A DNA stretch of 36,642 nt from a virus: positions 1 to 36,642 of the IMG/VR virus record IMGVR_UViG_3300035182_000146; one strand, written 5' to 3'. The notes below the pieces were generated by a model that did no database searches, was not told the DNA's origin, and saw only the letters and a program-made list of their open reading frames with translations. Within the stretch, counting starts at the first letter, position 1. Each line of letters starts with the position of its first letter. The position numbers and the translations under genes are program-made. Positions 22,689 to 31,102 of the stretch are shown in pieces.

Positions 22689-22868
22689 ATGAAACAGAAG
22701 AAACCAGACCACTGCAAAGGATGCACGCACTACCACAAGGCTGGCCATAAACGAGGTACTGCTTTGTACGGAAGTAAGTTCGACAACTGGTGTTGCAAGT
22801 ATTCGAATGCAGCACCGAAAGCGGTAAGCATCTGCAAGGTTCAAGGCGGAAAGCCTTCTAACAAGTGA
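22689..22868 (+). CDS. Small Cys-rich protein after element 4
   Basis: A 59-residue basic protein with CKGCTHYH, NWCCKY and a later C, compatible with a metal-binding fold. The ATG lies two bases after an attC-like element and has no clear Shine-Dalgarno, a common situation for the first gene of a cassette. It is the last plus-strand gene; the late genes converge on it from the right. Not recognised. Confidence 0.5.
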   Translation: MKQKKPDHCKGCTHYHKAGHKRGTALYGSKFDNWCCKYSNAAPKAVSICKVQGGKPSNK

Positions 22869-22874
22869 TAGGAG

Positions 22875-23114
22875 TCATGTCGTCGCCCCTTGTGCCGATG
22901 CAATCAGGGCGCGAATGTCCTCGACTTTCCAAAAAGAATCGCGTCCATTTCCGATTTTAACAGGATTTTGAACGTTAACGCCATGAACGACGTTGATTTT
23001 CGCGCAATCCGTTAAGCAACAGAACCAGCAGGGCTTTACCCCGTTTATGGGTAGAAGACATGGTGTAGTCCTCGCAACGTCTCCACAAAACGCACGGACA
23101 CATCCGGGCGTCAT
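22875..23114 (-). CDS. Doubtful small gene at the end of the late operon
   Basis: A 79-residue reading. The C-terminal half (NPVKIGNGRDSFWKVEDIRA) resembles the end of AlpA/excisionase-like DNA-binding proteins, but the Cys-rich N-terminal half does not match and no ribosome site is clear. It may be a fragment, a small regulator, or not a gene. It follows the holin gene by 9 bases. Confidence 0.3.
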   Translation of the reverse strand: MTPGCVRAFCGDVARTTPCLLPINGVKPCWFCCLTDCAKINVVHGVNVQNPVKIGNGRDSFWKVEDIRALIASAQGATT

Positions 23115-23123
23115 GCGGGCAAT

Positions 23124-23678
23124 TCATTTTGTCTGAGACAAGATAATCTTGTTCTTGTCGTTAGACCCCGCAGAAGAACCGAAGTAGTAGGATATTGCTG
23201 AAATCCAAGCCGTTCCCAGCGCGCCTAGCATGATATTTAGGACATCCCGGCTACCTGTAGGCGGCTGGTACTGCAGCAGGAATCCGAGAATTCCGAAGAA
23301 CCCAAAGGTAATGGCGAAGGACAGCAGGCTCGGCGTCCAGTCCTTGACGATCTCTTCACGCTTTCTGGCGGAGTCTCGATCTGCGGCGTCTGTCTGAGCA
23401 AGCGCGGCCTCGTGGTCTGCGTTGAGCTTGGCCAGGTCTATACCTTGCTGGCCAATGATTTCTGCGTGTTTCTGATCCGCAGCGCGTACCTGAGCGATGA
23501 TGTCCGGCGTCATTCCGCCGCCCTGGATTACTTTGGTTATGTCTTCCTGAGAGGCGGTCGGGCCGAGTCCAAAGGCCTGCGCCAGTGCTGCTACGGCAGT
23601 TCCGGCCAGCGGGCCGCCAAGCATGGTTGCCAAGGCCGGGGCGATGGAACCGATGGCCGTCTTGAGGTCAAAGCTCAT
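23124..23678 (-). CDS. Holin of the 3TM gene-transfer-agent type
   Basis: A 184-residue protein. The N-terminus is Ala/Gly/Leu-rich, the middle is a charged helix (DRDSARKREEIVKDWTPSLL), and two hydrophobic segments follow (SFAITFGFFGILGFLL and VLNIMLGALGTAWISAI), ending in YYFGSSAGS, the usual end of this holin family. It would form membrane holes that let the endolysin act. ATG 23678 has GGAG at a 7-nt spacing, while ATG 23684 has only one base. Confidence 0.75.
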   Translation of the reverse strand: MSFDLKTAIGSIAPALATMLGGPLAGTAVAALAQAFGLGPTASQEDITKVIQGGGMTPDIIAQVRAADQKHAEIIGQQGIDLAKLNADHEAALAQTDAADRDSARKREEIVKDWTPSLLSFAITFGFFGILGFLLQYQPPTGSRDVLNIMLGALGTAWISAISYYFGSSAGSNDKNKIILSQTK

Positions 23679-23693
23679 GTTCATGCTCCTGAA

Positions 23694-24164
23694 TTAGGCC
23701 GCGCTTGCGACCTTGAACAAACGATTCATCCACCCCCGGCCATAATTAGGCCAGGTGTTGAGTTTCATATAAGCGAACGCCCGAAGGGTCATGAAGTTAG
23801 CAGCCTGGTCTGGAGTAGCTTGAGCGGACTTGTGCATCGTCAATGGTCCAAGTTCTCCATCAACCTGCACGCCAACAGCACTCTGCAATAATCGCGTAGC
23901 GGTGACAGGACCTTGATTGACTGCCGCATCGAATACGTACAGACTCAACGGCCAAGGGATGTCGTCGCACTGCATCCGGTCCCAGTAATCGCGCCGGTAG
24001 ATTGCCTTGGCGTCGTCTTCTGTCAGATTGGAAATATCCAGATTCGGGTAGCTGCGTTTGCTGATGCCCCATTTCGTTTCGCCGCCCGTATCGTTAGGAT
24101 CATTGACGTATCCGCCCTCGACTCCGACCACAATTGAAAACGCTCTATCGAAATCTCCGATCAT
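23694..24164 (-). CDS. Endolysin, glycoside hydrolase 108-type muramidase
   Basis: A 156-residue lysozyme. The N-terminal catalytic signature EGGY (16-19) is followed by VNDPNDTGGETKWGISKRSY, and the C-terminal half (VFDAAVNQGPVTATRLLQSA, LGPLT) is the peptidoglycan-binding-like part of this family. It would cut glycan strands during lysis. No signal peptide was seen, so it depends on the holin gene just downstream. ATGA overlap with the previous gene. Confidence 0.85.
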   Translation of the reverse strand: MIGDFDRAFSIVVGVEGGYVNDPNDTGGETKWGISKRSYPNLDISNLTEDDAKAIYRRDYWDRMQCDDIPWPLSLYVFDAAVNQGPVTATRLLQSAVGVQVDGELGPLTMHKSAQATPDQAANFMTLRAFAYMKLNTWPNYGRGWMNRLFKVASAA

Positions 24165-24412
24165 CGGTCAGCCTTCCCATCGAGTTTGTCTTCAATCTTA
24201 TCCAGCTTTGCAAAGAGGGCATCGGACAGTTTCATAAAATCATTTTTATGTACGTATTGCCCCGCTACGAGAACTTCCACGGCGGATAATTTATCGGCCA
24301 GGTTTTTGTCTGCTTCCTGCAATGACTTAAGCGAATCCCAAGCCGCTTTGAGATAGGCACCTAGGATCACATTAGCGAGAGCAATCGCTATATCTATCGT
24401 AGTCTGGTCCAT
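24161..24412 (-). CDS. Small membrane-anchored lysis-region protein
   Basis: An 83-residue protein with an N-terminal hydrophobic segment (IDIAIALANVILGAYL) followed by a coiled-coil helix ending in KLDKIEDKLDGKADR. Similar small proteins sit next to endolysins in many phages; a spanin-like or accessory lysis role is possible but unproven. It overlaps the endolysin gene by ATGA. Confidence 0.6.
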   Translation of the reverse strand: MDQTTIDIAIALANVILGAYLKAAWDSLKSLQEADKNLADKLSAVEVLVAGQYVHKNDFMKLSDALFAKLDKIEDKLDGKADR

Positions 24413-24434
24413 GCGTTACCTATTTAATGGAATT

Positions 24435-24488
24435 TTTACAATGATAAAACGGTGCTTTACAATGATCTGATGGCATTTTTACAATGAT
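24435..24488. repeat. Three direct repeats spaced about two helical turns
   Basis: TTTACAATGAT occurs at 24435-24445, 24456-24466 and 24478-24488, starts 21 and 22 bp apart (ATCATTGTAAA on the minus strand). They straddle the stop codon of the membrane protein gene and the short gap before the lysis genes. The spacing would put protein sites on one face of the helix. Confidence 0.65.
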
Positions 24489-24744
24489 CAGGTTGAAGGT
24501 AATCGAGCAACTTACAGAGCCAGCATCCCCATTTGGCTCCGCGTTGCCTAGCGTATTCTGCCCGAGCCGAAATAGTCATCGAAGCCTTCCCGCCCCACGG
24601 TACGTTCCAGCTTTCATCCTCGGCGATCAGGCATTGCCAACCTCGCTCTCCGCCAGACAGAACGATGCATGACGCCCACAGGTAGCGGATTGGTGCAAGG
24701 CAAAGCAGAACGATCCATAGGGCCAGCCTGATGAAGTAATTCAT
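24457..24744 (-). CDS. Small membrane protein of the lysis region
   Basis: A 95-residue protein with an N-terminal membrane segment (IRLALWIVLLCLAPIRYLWA) and a Cys-rich cytoplasmic part (KWGCWLCKLLDYLQPDHC). The middle S-M-T-I-S-A-R-A pattern and final D-H-C resemble a widespread phage protein of unknown function. Coupled to the upstream gene by overlap. Its last codons contain two of the three direct repeats. Confidence 0.6.
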   Translation of the reverse strand: MNYFIRLALWIVLLCLAPIRYLWASCIVLSGGERGWQCLIAEDESWNVPWGGKASMTISARAEYARQRGAKWGCWLCKLLDYLQPDHCKNAIRSL

Positions 24745-25145
24745 TCCCTATTCCTCTGGAACTTGAGACCAAATGAACCGCCCAAAGAGCGCCATCCGAT
24801 ATAAACCTTCCACGTATTTCCGATGTGGCTGACGAACGGCAGCGGGAGCCAGCCGTAGACCACTGTGATTGTGATGTTCCAGCCCCCGCCGGAGGGAGCG
24901 AATACCTGACCAGGATGGCGGCCGTATGTGATGCTCGGGCGGTCGCAAAAACCAAGCACGTAGAAGGTAAAATTGTGTAGCGGGTTTCTGAAAAACCAGC
25001 AGATAGTCGCCCACCATGCCGGGTGAGTTGGCATGTAATCGGCTGGACGAATACCGTCATTTGCATTCCCCGCCCACCACAATGGGTTGATCTTCTTGTA
25101 CCAAGGGAATGGCTCAATAGTTGGGGTATAACTCAGTTTGTTCAT
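24741..25145 (-). CDS. Conserved phage protein of the lysis region
   Basis: A 134-residue aromatic-rich protein. INPLWWAGNANDG, RNPLHNFTFYVLGFCDRP and the C-terminal WKVYIGWRSLGGSFGLKFQR are typical of a phage family found near lysis and tail fibre genes, with tryptophans that suggest membrane contact. Function not known to me. It overlaps the next gene by ATGA. Confidence 0.6.
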   Translation of the reverse strand: MNKLSYTPTIEPFPWYKKINPLWWAGNANDGIRPADYMPTHPAWWATICWFFRNPLHNFTFYVLGFCDRPSITYGRHPGQVFAPSGGGWNITITVVYGWLPLPFVSHIGNTWKVYIGWRSLGGSFGLKFQRNRE

Positions 25146-25153
25146 ATTGCCGT

Positions 25154-25648
25154 TTACCCCCCGTAGATTTTAGGCCAGCCGGTTGAATAGTCATATGATG
25201 CCGGATCGGTGCTTGATTCCATCGCTGCCCGGTGCGTTTCAGCGACGGCAAAAATCGCTTGGTCGCTGGCCGCCACCGCCGAGAAGACTGCCCCAGCGAC
25301 CGTTTGGTTCATGGCAATAAAACTTCCGTCCATTGTCTTCCATTGCAGGCCTGCCGGAATGCCGGCGCCCATCATGACAAGGCCGATTTGCTGGATGCGG
25401 GAAGCATCGTCGCTATGAAACCACTTATTGTCTGCGCCAACCTCGACCATCACGCCCCCTGCTTTGCGGCGATCGCGCTCTGACTTGATGGATTCCCACT
25501 TCTCGGATTTCACTTGATCAGGCGTTGGGGCCTGTATTGATGCGGCTTCTGCGTCGCTGATTTCGACGCAATCTACGGGAAGCAAATGAGCATAAACTTC
25601 GTTTTCCAAAAAGTGAAGATGGTTATTGGCGTCTTTGTAGTAAGGCAC
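25154..25648 (-). CDS. DUF4376-type tail fibre-associated protein
   Basis: A 164-residue protein. The block WESIKSERDRRKAGGVMVEV, KWFHSDDASRIQQIGLVMMG and LQWKTMDGSFIAMNQTVAG is the signature of DUF4376 phage proteins, which lie beside tail fibre genes and are thought to help fibre assembly or attach to the tail. It starts 12 bp after the tail fibre stop. Confidence 0.75.
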   Translation of the reverse strand: MPYYKDANNHLHFLENEVYAHLLPVDCVEISDAEAASIQAPTPDQVKSEKWESIKSERDRRKAGGVMVEVGADNKWFHSDDASRIQQIGLVMMGAGIPAGLQWKTMDGSFIAMNQTVAGAVFSAVAASDQAIFAVAETHRAAMESSTDPASYDYSTGWPKIYGG

Positions 25649-25660
25649 TTTGTTTTCCTT

Positions 25661-27088
25661 TTAACGAAGTTCGTTCCATTGATTTAGCGTTGCCGAACTA
25701 TTTTGGGTAATGGAATATGATCCGCCAGGCGGCACGATAAACGATATCGGCATAAGTCCATTTGCGACACCGATTTGCGACGCACCTACGCCATTAACTG
25801 AATACCCCGAATAGTTGCCCGACGCAGCAGTCGCCACGGCAAATACTGCAATTGGCCGCCCCGTAGTGTTGTAATACGTTGTCCCAATTGCTCGACTTCC
25901 GGTTACGTTTTGCCAAGTCTGCCCGTAACCAATGCTCGACATTGCGGACAAGGCTTGACCGCCGATGCCTTGCACAGCTGATGGGGCCGTAGCCCACGTT
26001 CCAGCAGTGTTTTGCGTGCTATCCACGAAACCAACAATTCGATAAGGTACGCCCGTTCTCGCCGTATTCGAATATACGACATTCGCGCTATTGGCTGACG
26101 CGCTGATTGCTGTTGTGGAAATAAGAGATGTTTCATCAAGATTGTTTCCGCCAGCCAAGTTGATAATAGCCAGCTCTACCGTTCCGCTATTGTCGATTGC
26201 CAGCAGCACAATTCGCGCCCACTGACCGGACGTGGTGCCAAGTGTTGCCCCGGACGGAACCACCAGCGAGATGGCAGTTGATACCGTGCGGGTATTAGGT
26301 ACACCATTGGTCAAAGAGGAATTACGGAAATCTAACGATGTAGGATTCAGACCAACCGTCAGAGCGTTTGATGCGACGGAAGCTGTAATTGGTTGGATTT
26401 GTTTTTGAGCAGGAGCCCACGTCCTATCCCCGCGCAAGAAAGTCGTACCGTCTGCCGTCCCGCTGCCGAGGGCGGAGGATGGGATGTTCGAGGTGGAGGT
26501 GCCGGTGAGGCTGGTGGCGTTGGTTGCAGTGGTGGCAGATGTTGCGCTGTCAGCAGTGGAGGCGTGGTTTACCGATGTGCCGACCAACTGGAATAGCGTG
26601 CCGTCATAAACCACCTCAACAACTGCCCCGGAAGGAATATCACCGACGGCAAGAGAGGTTGACCCGTTCTTGGTGATCGACTTCGCCCCCAGGCTGTTTA
26701 TGTTGAGCGTGACAGAGGTTGTGGTGTTCGCCCCGGACGAGACAAAGCGGAAGCACTGGCCGGATGCGTAAGCCCCCATAACAATCGCCGCCGAAGCGAT
26801 AATAGTGTCGGTTCCGGAAACCGAAGTCAGCCAGTCGAAGGCGTTGTCTTGGCATTGTGCGGCAGATGCATATTCGTTACGGTTTTGAGCATTGGCTACA
26901 TTGATATGCCTGAAACCGGTCATGGGCAGGTTATTGGTTATCGGCGTCTGCCCGTCCTGAGATATCGATTGGGTTAGCGCGGTGGCAATGTCGGTGAGCG
27001 TGGTATTGGCCCAAGTCGGGTCGATAGTAGTTCCGTTGCTTACCGGGTTTCCGGATGGTAACGAGTAGGAGCCGGAGCCGTTTCTCAT
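25661..27088 (-). CDS. Tail fibre protein
   Basis: A 475-residue protein. The N-terminus (SGSYSLPSGNPVSNGTTIDP, then TWANTTLTDIATALTQSIS) matches the virion-attachment end of podoviral tail fibres, followed by LPMTGFRHINVANAQNRNEY. The centre is a Ser/Thr/Ala-rich shaft (HASTADSATSATTATNATSL), and the C-terminus (GYSVNGVGASQIG to LNQWNELR) is a beta-rich receptor-contact tip. No neighbouring reverse transcriptase or template repeat was found. Confidence 0.8.
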   Translation of the reverse strand: MRNGSGSYSLPSGNPVSNGTTIDPTWANTTLTDIATALTQSISQDGQTPITNNLPMTGFRHINVANAQNRNEYASAAQCQDNAFDWLTSVSGTDTIIASAAIVMGAYASGQCFRFVSSGANTTTSVTLNINSLGAKSITKNGSTSLAVGDIPSGAVVEVVYDGTLFQLVGTSVNHASTADSATSATTATNATSLTGTSTSNIPSSALGSGTADGTTFLRGDRTWAPAQKQIQPITASVASNALTVGLNPTSLDFRNSSLTNGVPNTRTVSTAISLVVPSGATLGTTSGQWARIVLLAIDNSGTVELAIINLAGGNNLDETSLISTTAISASANSANVVYSNTARTGVPYRIVGFVDSTQNTAGTWATAPSAVQGIGGQALSAMSSIGYGQTWQNVTGSRAIGTTYYNTTGRPIAVFAVATAASGNYSGYSVNGVGASQIGVANGLMPISFIVPPGGSYSITQNSSATLNQWNELR

Positions 27089-27250
27089 AGTGTGCTATCC
27101 TAAGACGATACAAAACACCGCACGAGGCGGCCTGGAGTGTGAAAAATTAACTCATCTACGCTGCTTGGAATCGCTGCGATGCCTTTGGCGGCTATTATTC
27201 TTCGAGGCCTGGCGCACTTTATCAGGCTTGCCGCGATTAGATTTCTGCCA
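27089..27250. other. Gap between tail fibre and internal protein genes
   Basis: On the minus strand a CCGC/GCGG hairpin with a 5-base loop lies near 27119-27137 and is followed by GTTTTGT, a weak terminator candidate. The upstream 626-residue gene's frame stays open for 32 codons beyond its TGA, encoding a very basic stretch (NRGKPDKVRQASKNNSRQRH and onward). A short gene starting GTG inside it is possible but has no ribosome site. Confidence 0.35.
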
Positions 27251-29131
27251 TCATGGCTGAGTCGGATTCTGACGTATAAAATTGGGCATTAAGGTGGCGA
27301 ACGCTGGCGTATAAGCAGGCCCTAGTGCAGCGGCAGTATTCGCCATCGGAGACAGAATAGGACTTGCCACCATTGCGCCTTTGTCGGCTGCATTACCTAC
27401 TGCCCCAAGTGCCGTCGCCATATTTTTAGCCGCTGAGACAGCCGGGGCGCTTGTATAAATGCGGCTTGCTATATTACCGGCGATCGAAATAGGCAACTCC
27501 AACGGGTTCAATGTCCCCATTCTCGTTGCTGTTCCTGAGTCTCCAACCAGCGGAGGGAAAGCCTGGGCGAATCGTGCTGCGTCATAGAGCGGTGACTGAT
27601 TATTGCCGAATAGAAACCCGGATCGGTCTTTGTGCTGAAGCACCGAAGCCAAGGCACGCCCGTTCACATTACCGTTGGACGAGTTCACCACGTTATCACG
27701 TCCCGTAAGCAACATAAGGTTGCGATATTGCCCACGTGCTGTATTGAGAGCATCCGACAGGTCTGGACGGCCAGAGTCGCGTAGGCCATTAAATAGCACA
27801 TCATCTACATGGTCTTTCACATCTCCCAATGCCATTCCTAGCTGACGATCTCCGCCGTTGCTGATCATTTGGTTTGAGGATGCCTTTCCGAGTTTGCTGG
27901 CTAGGTCTGAAAGTTGCTCAGTGGTGGCGCTCCCCTTGGCGGCGTGGTTCATGAACAGATTGACTAGCGGATGGTTCGCGATTGATTGCGTACCGTCCCC
28001 GGTTAGCCCTTGATATTCGGACTCTGTTTGCGCAAGTTTGTCAAGGAACGAATCAGGATCAATCGGAACCGCCCCCTGCCCTTTGATATTTTCGTAAACC
28101 TGTCCGATTCGATTGGCAGCATTCCCGAGCGTCACGCTGTCAAGCGTCGGGGAATTCTCACCAATTCCCGATGCCCAAATTCTATTTAGGGTTGAGGCGT
28201 TAGATGCCTTGATTGTGTTGAATGGGCCGGAAGTCGCAGGATGGCTTTCCATGAACGCTTCGACCTGCTGGAGCGGGATATTGCCGCTTGCTTGCCCAGG
28301 GGTCAGCCGGAATCCAAGTTTTATCCCTGCAGACATTGCGGCCTGTTGCGCTTTGTTGAGTCCAGCAGCCGAACCGGGAGGGACCACTCCGGGTCCGAAT
28401 CCGCTACCACTGATCGTGGCGTTTATCCCATCAGATGCGATAGTTGATCCTGTACCACCAGAAGAGCCAGAACCACCAACAGAGCCAGCGGGCCCAACAG
28501 AACCACCCGAAACAGCAGAACCAGCAGAGCCCGCTGAACCAGCAGAACCAGCAGAACCAGCAGAACCAGCATCCCCACCCAGTGCGCCTGCTATATTCCG
28601 AGATTTAAGCGCATTTGCTATTCGCTGCGCATATCCAGAAGCATATTTGCCTGCTGCCCCACCTAAAGCGCCAAGCATAGCATTAGTCCATACTCTCTCA
28701 CCTCCACTAGTTGGCTGGGCAGCCCCAAGCGCCCCTCCTAAAACCATTGAACCGGCATAGGTGTTCACGCCTGGTATGATCATGGCCGGTGCCGCTGCCC
28801 CAATATTCCCCGCCAGATTACCCAACCATCCGGATCGTGTATTCATAAGCGGAGCCATTGAGGCTTTCCAATCTTCCACCTCTTGCGGGGTGGCTTTCCC
28901 GAACCGCTGTTTAGCCCCAATCCACAACCCATCTACCGCGCCACCAGCAGACGCAACGAAGCGATCCATAGGCGACATGCTGGCTACCTGTTTTTGATAC
29001 AGGTCAGCCATAGACGGAACAGCGGTAGACGGCGCAGCATCTGCCCTCATCTGATCGGCAAGGCTCATCTTGGGCGCAGCAGCAGGCGCACCCGTAGCAT
29101 CGGCCCTCATCATGTCGGCTAGGCTAGCCAT
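27251..29131 (-). CDS. Internal virion (ejection) protein
   Basis: A 626-residue protein in the position of podoviral internal core proteins. The N-terminus repeats a short motif (SLADMMRADATGAPAA / SLADQMRADAAP). Residues about 95-160 are Gly/Ala-rich and hydrophobic, followed by a linker of repeated GSA triplets near 190-225, then a helical C-terminal domain. It probably enters the cell with the DNA; the exact role is inferred from place and composition. It is packed directly against the next large gene. Confidence 0.7.
   Translation of the reverse strand: MASLADMMRADATGAPAAAPKMSLADQMRADAAPSTAVPSMADLYQKQVASMSPMDRFVASAGGAVDGLWIGAKQRFGKATPQEVEDWKASMAPLMNTRSGWLGNLAGNIGAAAPAMIIPGVNTYAGSMVLGGALGAAQPTSGGERVWTNAMLGALGGAAGKYASGYAQRIANALKSRNIAGALGGDAGSAGSAGSAGSAGSAGSAVSGGSVGPAGSVGGSGSSGGTGSTIASDGINATISGSGFGPGVVPPGSAAGLNKAQQAAMSAGIKLGFRLTPGQASGNIPLQQVEAFMESHPATSGPFNTIKASNASTLNRIWASGIGENSPTLDSVTLGNAANRIGQVYENIKGQGAVPIDPDSFLDKLAQTESEYQGLTGDGTQSIANHPLVNLFMNHAAKGSATTEQLSDLASKLGKASSNQMISNGGDRQLGMALGDVKDHVDDVLFNGLRDSGRPDLSDALNTARGQYRNLMLLTGRDNVVNSSNGNVNGRALASVLQHKDRSGFLFGNNQSPLYDAARFAQAFPPLVGDSGTATRMGTLNPLELPISIAGNIASRIYTSAPAVSAAKNMATALGAVGNAADKGAMVASPILSPMANTAAALGPAYTPAFATLMPNFIRQNPTQP
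28512..28571. repeat. 9-bp tandem repeat in the internal protein gene
   Basis: About six copies of a 9-bp unit (GCAGAACCA on the plus strand) encode the repeated Gly-Ser-Ala linker. Such in-frame units can gain or lose copies by slipping without breaking the gene. Confidence 0.7.
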
Positions 29132-31093
29132 TTAGAATGCTCCCAATTTAGATAGCGCATCGGCCTTGTTGATGAAGTGCGGGTCTTGCTTCAACACGCC
29201 TTGCAGGAAGGTACGCGCAGCCGCTGGATTGGACTCGCGCAGCGCCTTGTATTGCCAGATGCGCGGGTCGGCGTTCTGGTCGAAAGCCATTTCCTTCTGC
29301 TGATATCCGACTGCATCCCGGTTGTTGCCATAAGGGGCAAGGAGCGCTGCCTTTGCCTTGACCATCTCGTTTGCACCGACAAGGTTTCCGACTGCTTCAT
29401 GGATGGCATCAGCGGTCATGTGCGCACTTGGGTACGCGGCTTCCAGGAGGGTTCTGGCCGAGTCCGTACCCATTCCGCCTGAACTCAATCTAGTGACTAT
29501 TTGGCTGCTGTATTTTTTCAGCAAGTCATTCTCCGTCTGCGCATCCTGTGCCTGAGTTGCCCCTGGAATGAGCGAAATAAGGCCGTTGGCAAAAGCCAGT
29601 TTGCTCGATGCCGGTCCTACGATAGATTTCTGTGCCAAATCGTTGATGTTTTGCAGATACGACGTGGTGATCTGCGCTTGGCGATTGGCTTCCTGAAGGC
29701 TCGCCCATGCGTTCTGGATATTATTCGCTTGAGTGGTAGCAGCGGCAGTATCGCCAAGGCGCGGGCCTGCCGCCATCGGTTTAGGTTGAGCATTGCCGAA
29801 GATGCGCGAACCCTGCTCGTGCAGCATGATCCCGGTTCCAACTGCCTGACGGATGGCGGGATTGTTTAGGTCGATAGGCTGATTAGGATCAATCCCCAAA
29901 CGCTGCGCAACGTCCTTGATATAGGCTTGGGTGTTGTTCTCAATATGATTGTTCACTATATGAGGTGCCCAGCGGCTAATCACGTCGGAAAGCGTGTTGA
30001 TGCCCTTCGACGCATATGCCTTCAGGTTGTTGTCGATTGCTGCCAGCCCTTCCTGCGGTGTTGCAAACGACTGGAACCCTCTGGATGCGCCTTGCGGACG
30101 GATGTTACCGTAGTTGTTTCCTGGAACTCCCCCGCCTGCTGCTTGAGCCGCGAGAGTTTTCGGCATGAGTTCCATTTGCTGCGTCTGCGGATTATAAGTC
30201 TGCACCATATCAACCATGCCAGAACCTGCCGCCGTCCCTGCCGCGTTGCGTTGCATTGCCTGCGGGTAGGTGATCGGCTGGCCTTCAAGAGTCTGCAGTC
30301 CACTAGGAGCAGTTGCGCCTTGGTTATAGGTAGGCATAGTTCCACCAGGAATCTCGGGAACGAAGCCCACAGGCTGCATCGTAATCGGGTTGATGTACAT
30401 GCCGTTCTTCTCGATAACTCCGTCCTTGGCAGCTTTCTCCACGGTGTATGGGGCAATAGAACGCGGGTCGATTCCCTGAGCCTGCCAGTTAATCATTTCC
30501 TGCGTCGGTGCCGGTGCCATCCGCGCCCAAAACGCCTTGGCTGCTTCCGGGCTGAGACCTTCGAGGATCAGCGACTGGATGACATTTTGCTGATTGAATG
30601 GATTAGCTTGAGCCGGGTAGCTGATCGGTGCCGAAGTTTGGCCCGAGTAGGGATTTCCCTGGAGTGTAACTGCCGAATTGGGAGCCAAGGAGGCCCCCTG
30701 AGAAAAAGGGCCAGACGCACCACCGGGCGTCGGCTGAGCTGCAGGCTGGGGCGTTGGTTGTTGGCCATACATCGGAATAGAGCCGTCGCCACCGTACCCT
30801 GGAAGTCGAGATAGCATCGAGTTCATATTCCCGATATTCTGCTTCATCAGGTAGGAATTCCCACCAGACGCCATCTTGCTCCCACCAAGCACCTGCGCCA
30901 GGCCGGCCAGGTATTGTGTGGCCGAAGGCGCAACATAATGGCCGCTGACCATCTGTCCTTGGGGCGGTTGCATTCCTTGTTGCATCAGAGCCTGGCCAAG
31001 CTGAATGGCCTGCTGTTGTCGTGCGTATTCCTCGGGATCAAAACCCGGATTTTGGGCCATCCCAATAGTCTGTAGTAGGTTGTTGTCTGCCAT
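29132..31093 (-). CDS. Internal virion protein with peptidoglycan-hydrolase-like domain
   Basis: A 653-residue protein. The first 320 residues are Gln/Pro/Gly-rich and low in complexity. Residues about 325-430 form a compact domain (NNYGNIR, then GFQSFATPQEGLAAIDNNL, GINTLSDVISRWAP and AYIKDVAQRLGID), matching virion-borne murein-degrading domains that open the cell wall at infection. A long helical C-terminus follows. It lies one base from the other internal protein gene, so the two are made together. Confidence 0.75.
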   Translation of the reverse strand: MADNNLLQTIGMAQNPGFDPEEYARQQQAIQLGQALMQQGMQPPQGQMVSGHYVAPSATQYLAGLAQVLGGSKMASGGNSYLMKQNIGNMNSMLSRLPGYGGDGSIPMYGQQPTPQPAAQPTPGGASGPFSQGASLAPNSAVTLQGNPYSGQTSAPISYPAQANPFNQQNVIQSLILEGLSPEAAKAFWARMAPAPTQEMINWQAQGIDPRSIAPYTVEKAAKDGVIEKNGMYINPITMQPVGFVPEIPGGTMPTYNQGATAPSGLQTLEGQPITYPQAMQRNAAGTAAGSGMVDMVQTYNPQTQQMELMPKTLAAQAAGGGVPGNNYGNIRPQGASRGFQSFATPQEGLAAIDNNLKAYASKGINTLSDVISRWAPHIVNNHIENNTQAYIKDVAQRLGIDPNQPIDLNNPAIRQAVGTGIMLHEQGSRIFGNAQPKPMAAGPRLGDTAAATTQANNIQNAWASLQEANRQAQITTSYLQNINDLAQKSIVGPASSKLAFANGLISLIPGATQAQDAQTENDLLKKYSSQIVTRLSSGGMGTDSARTLLEAAYPSAHMTADAIHEAVGNLVGANEMVKAKAALLAPYGNNRDAVGYQQKEMAFDQNADPRIWQYKALRESNPAAARTFLQGVLKQDPHFINKADALSKLGAF

Positions 31094-31102
31094 GTTTGTT
31101 CC

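Noticed and set aside
15275-22868. Lysogeny module (integrase, CI, excisionase, attP)
   Set aside because: No recombinase or CI-like gene found; the AlpA-like fragment at 22875 is too doubtful to support it.
25661-27088. Diversity-generating retroelement at the tail fibre
   Set aside because: The phage is of the general type where such systems occur, but there is no reverse transcriptase gene and no template/variable repeat pair near the fibre tip.
28113-28760. A 215-codon plus-strand open frame with repeated Ala-Glu-Pro
   Set aside because: It is the antisense of the 9-bp Gly-Ser-Ala repeat and surrounding internal-protein gene; low complexity, no ribosome site, wrong strand for the operon.
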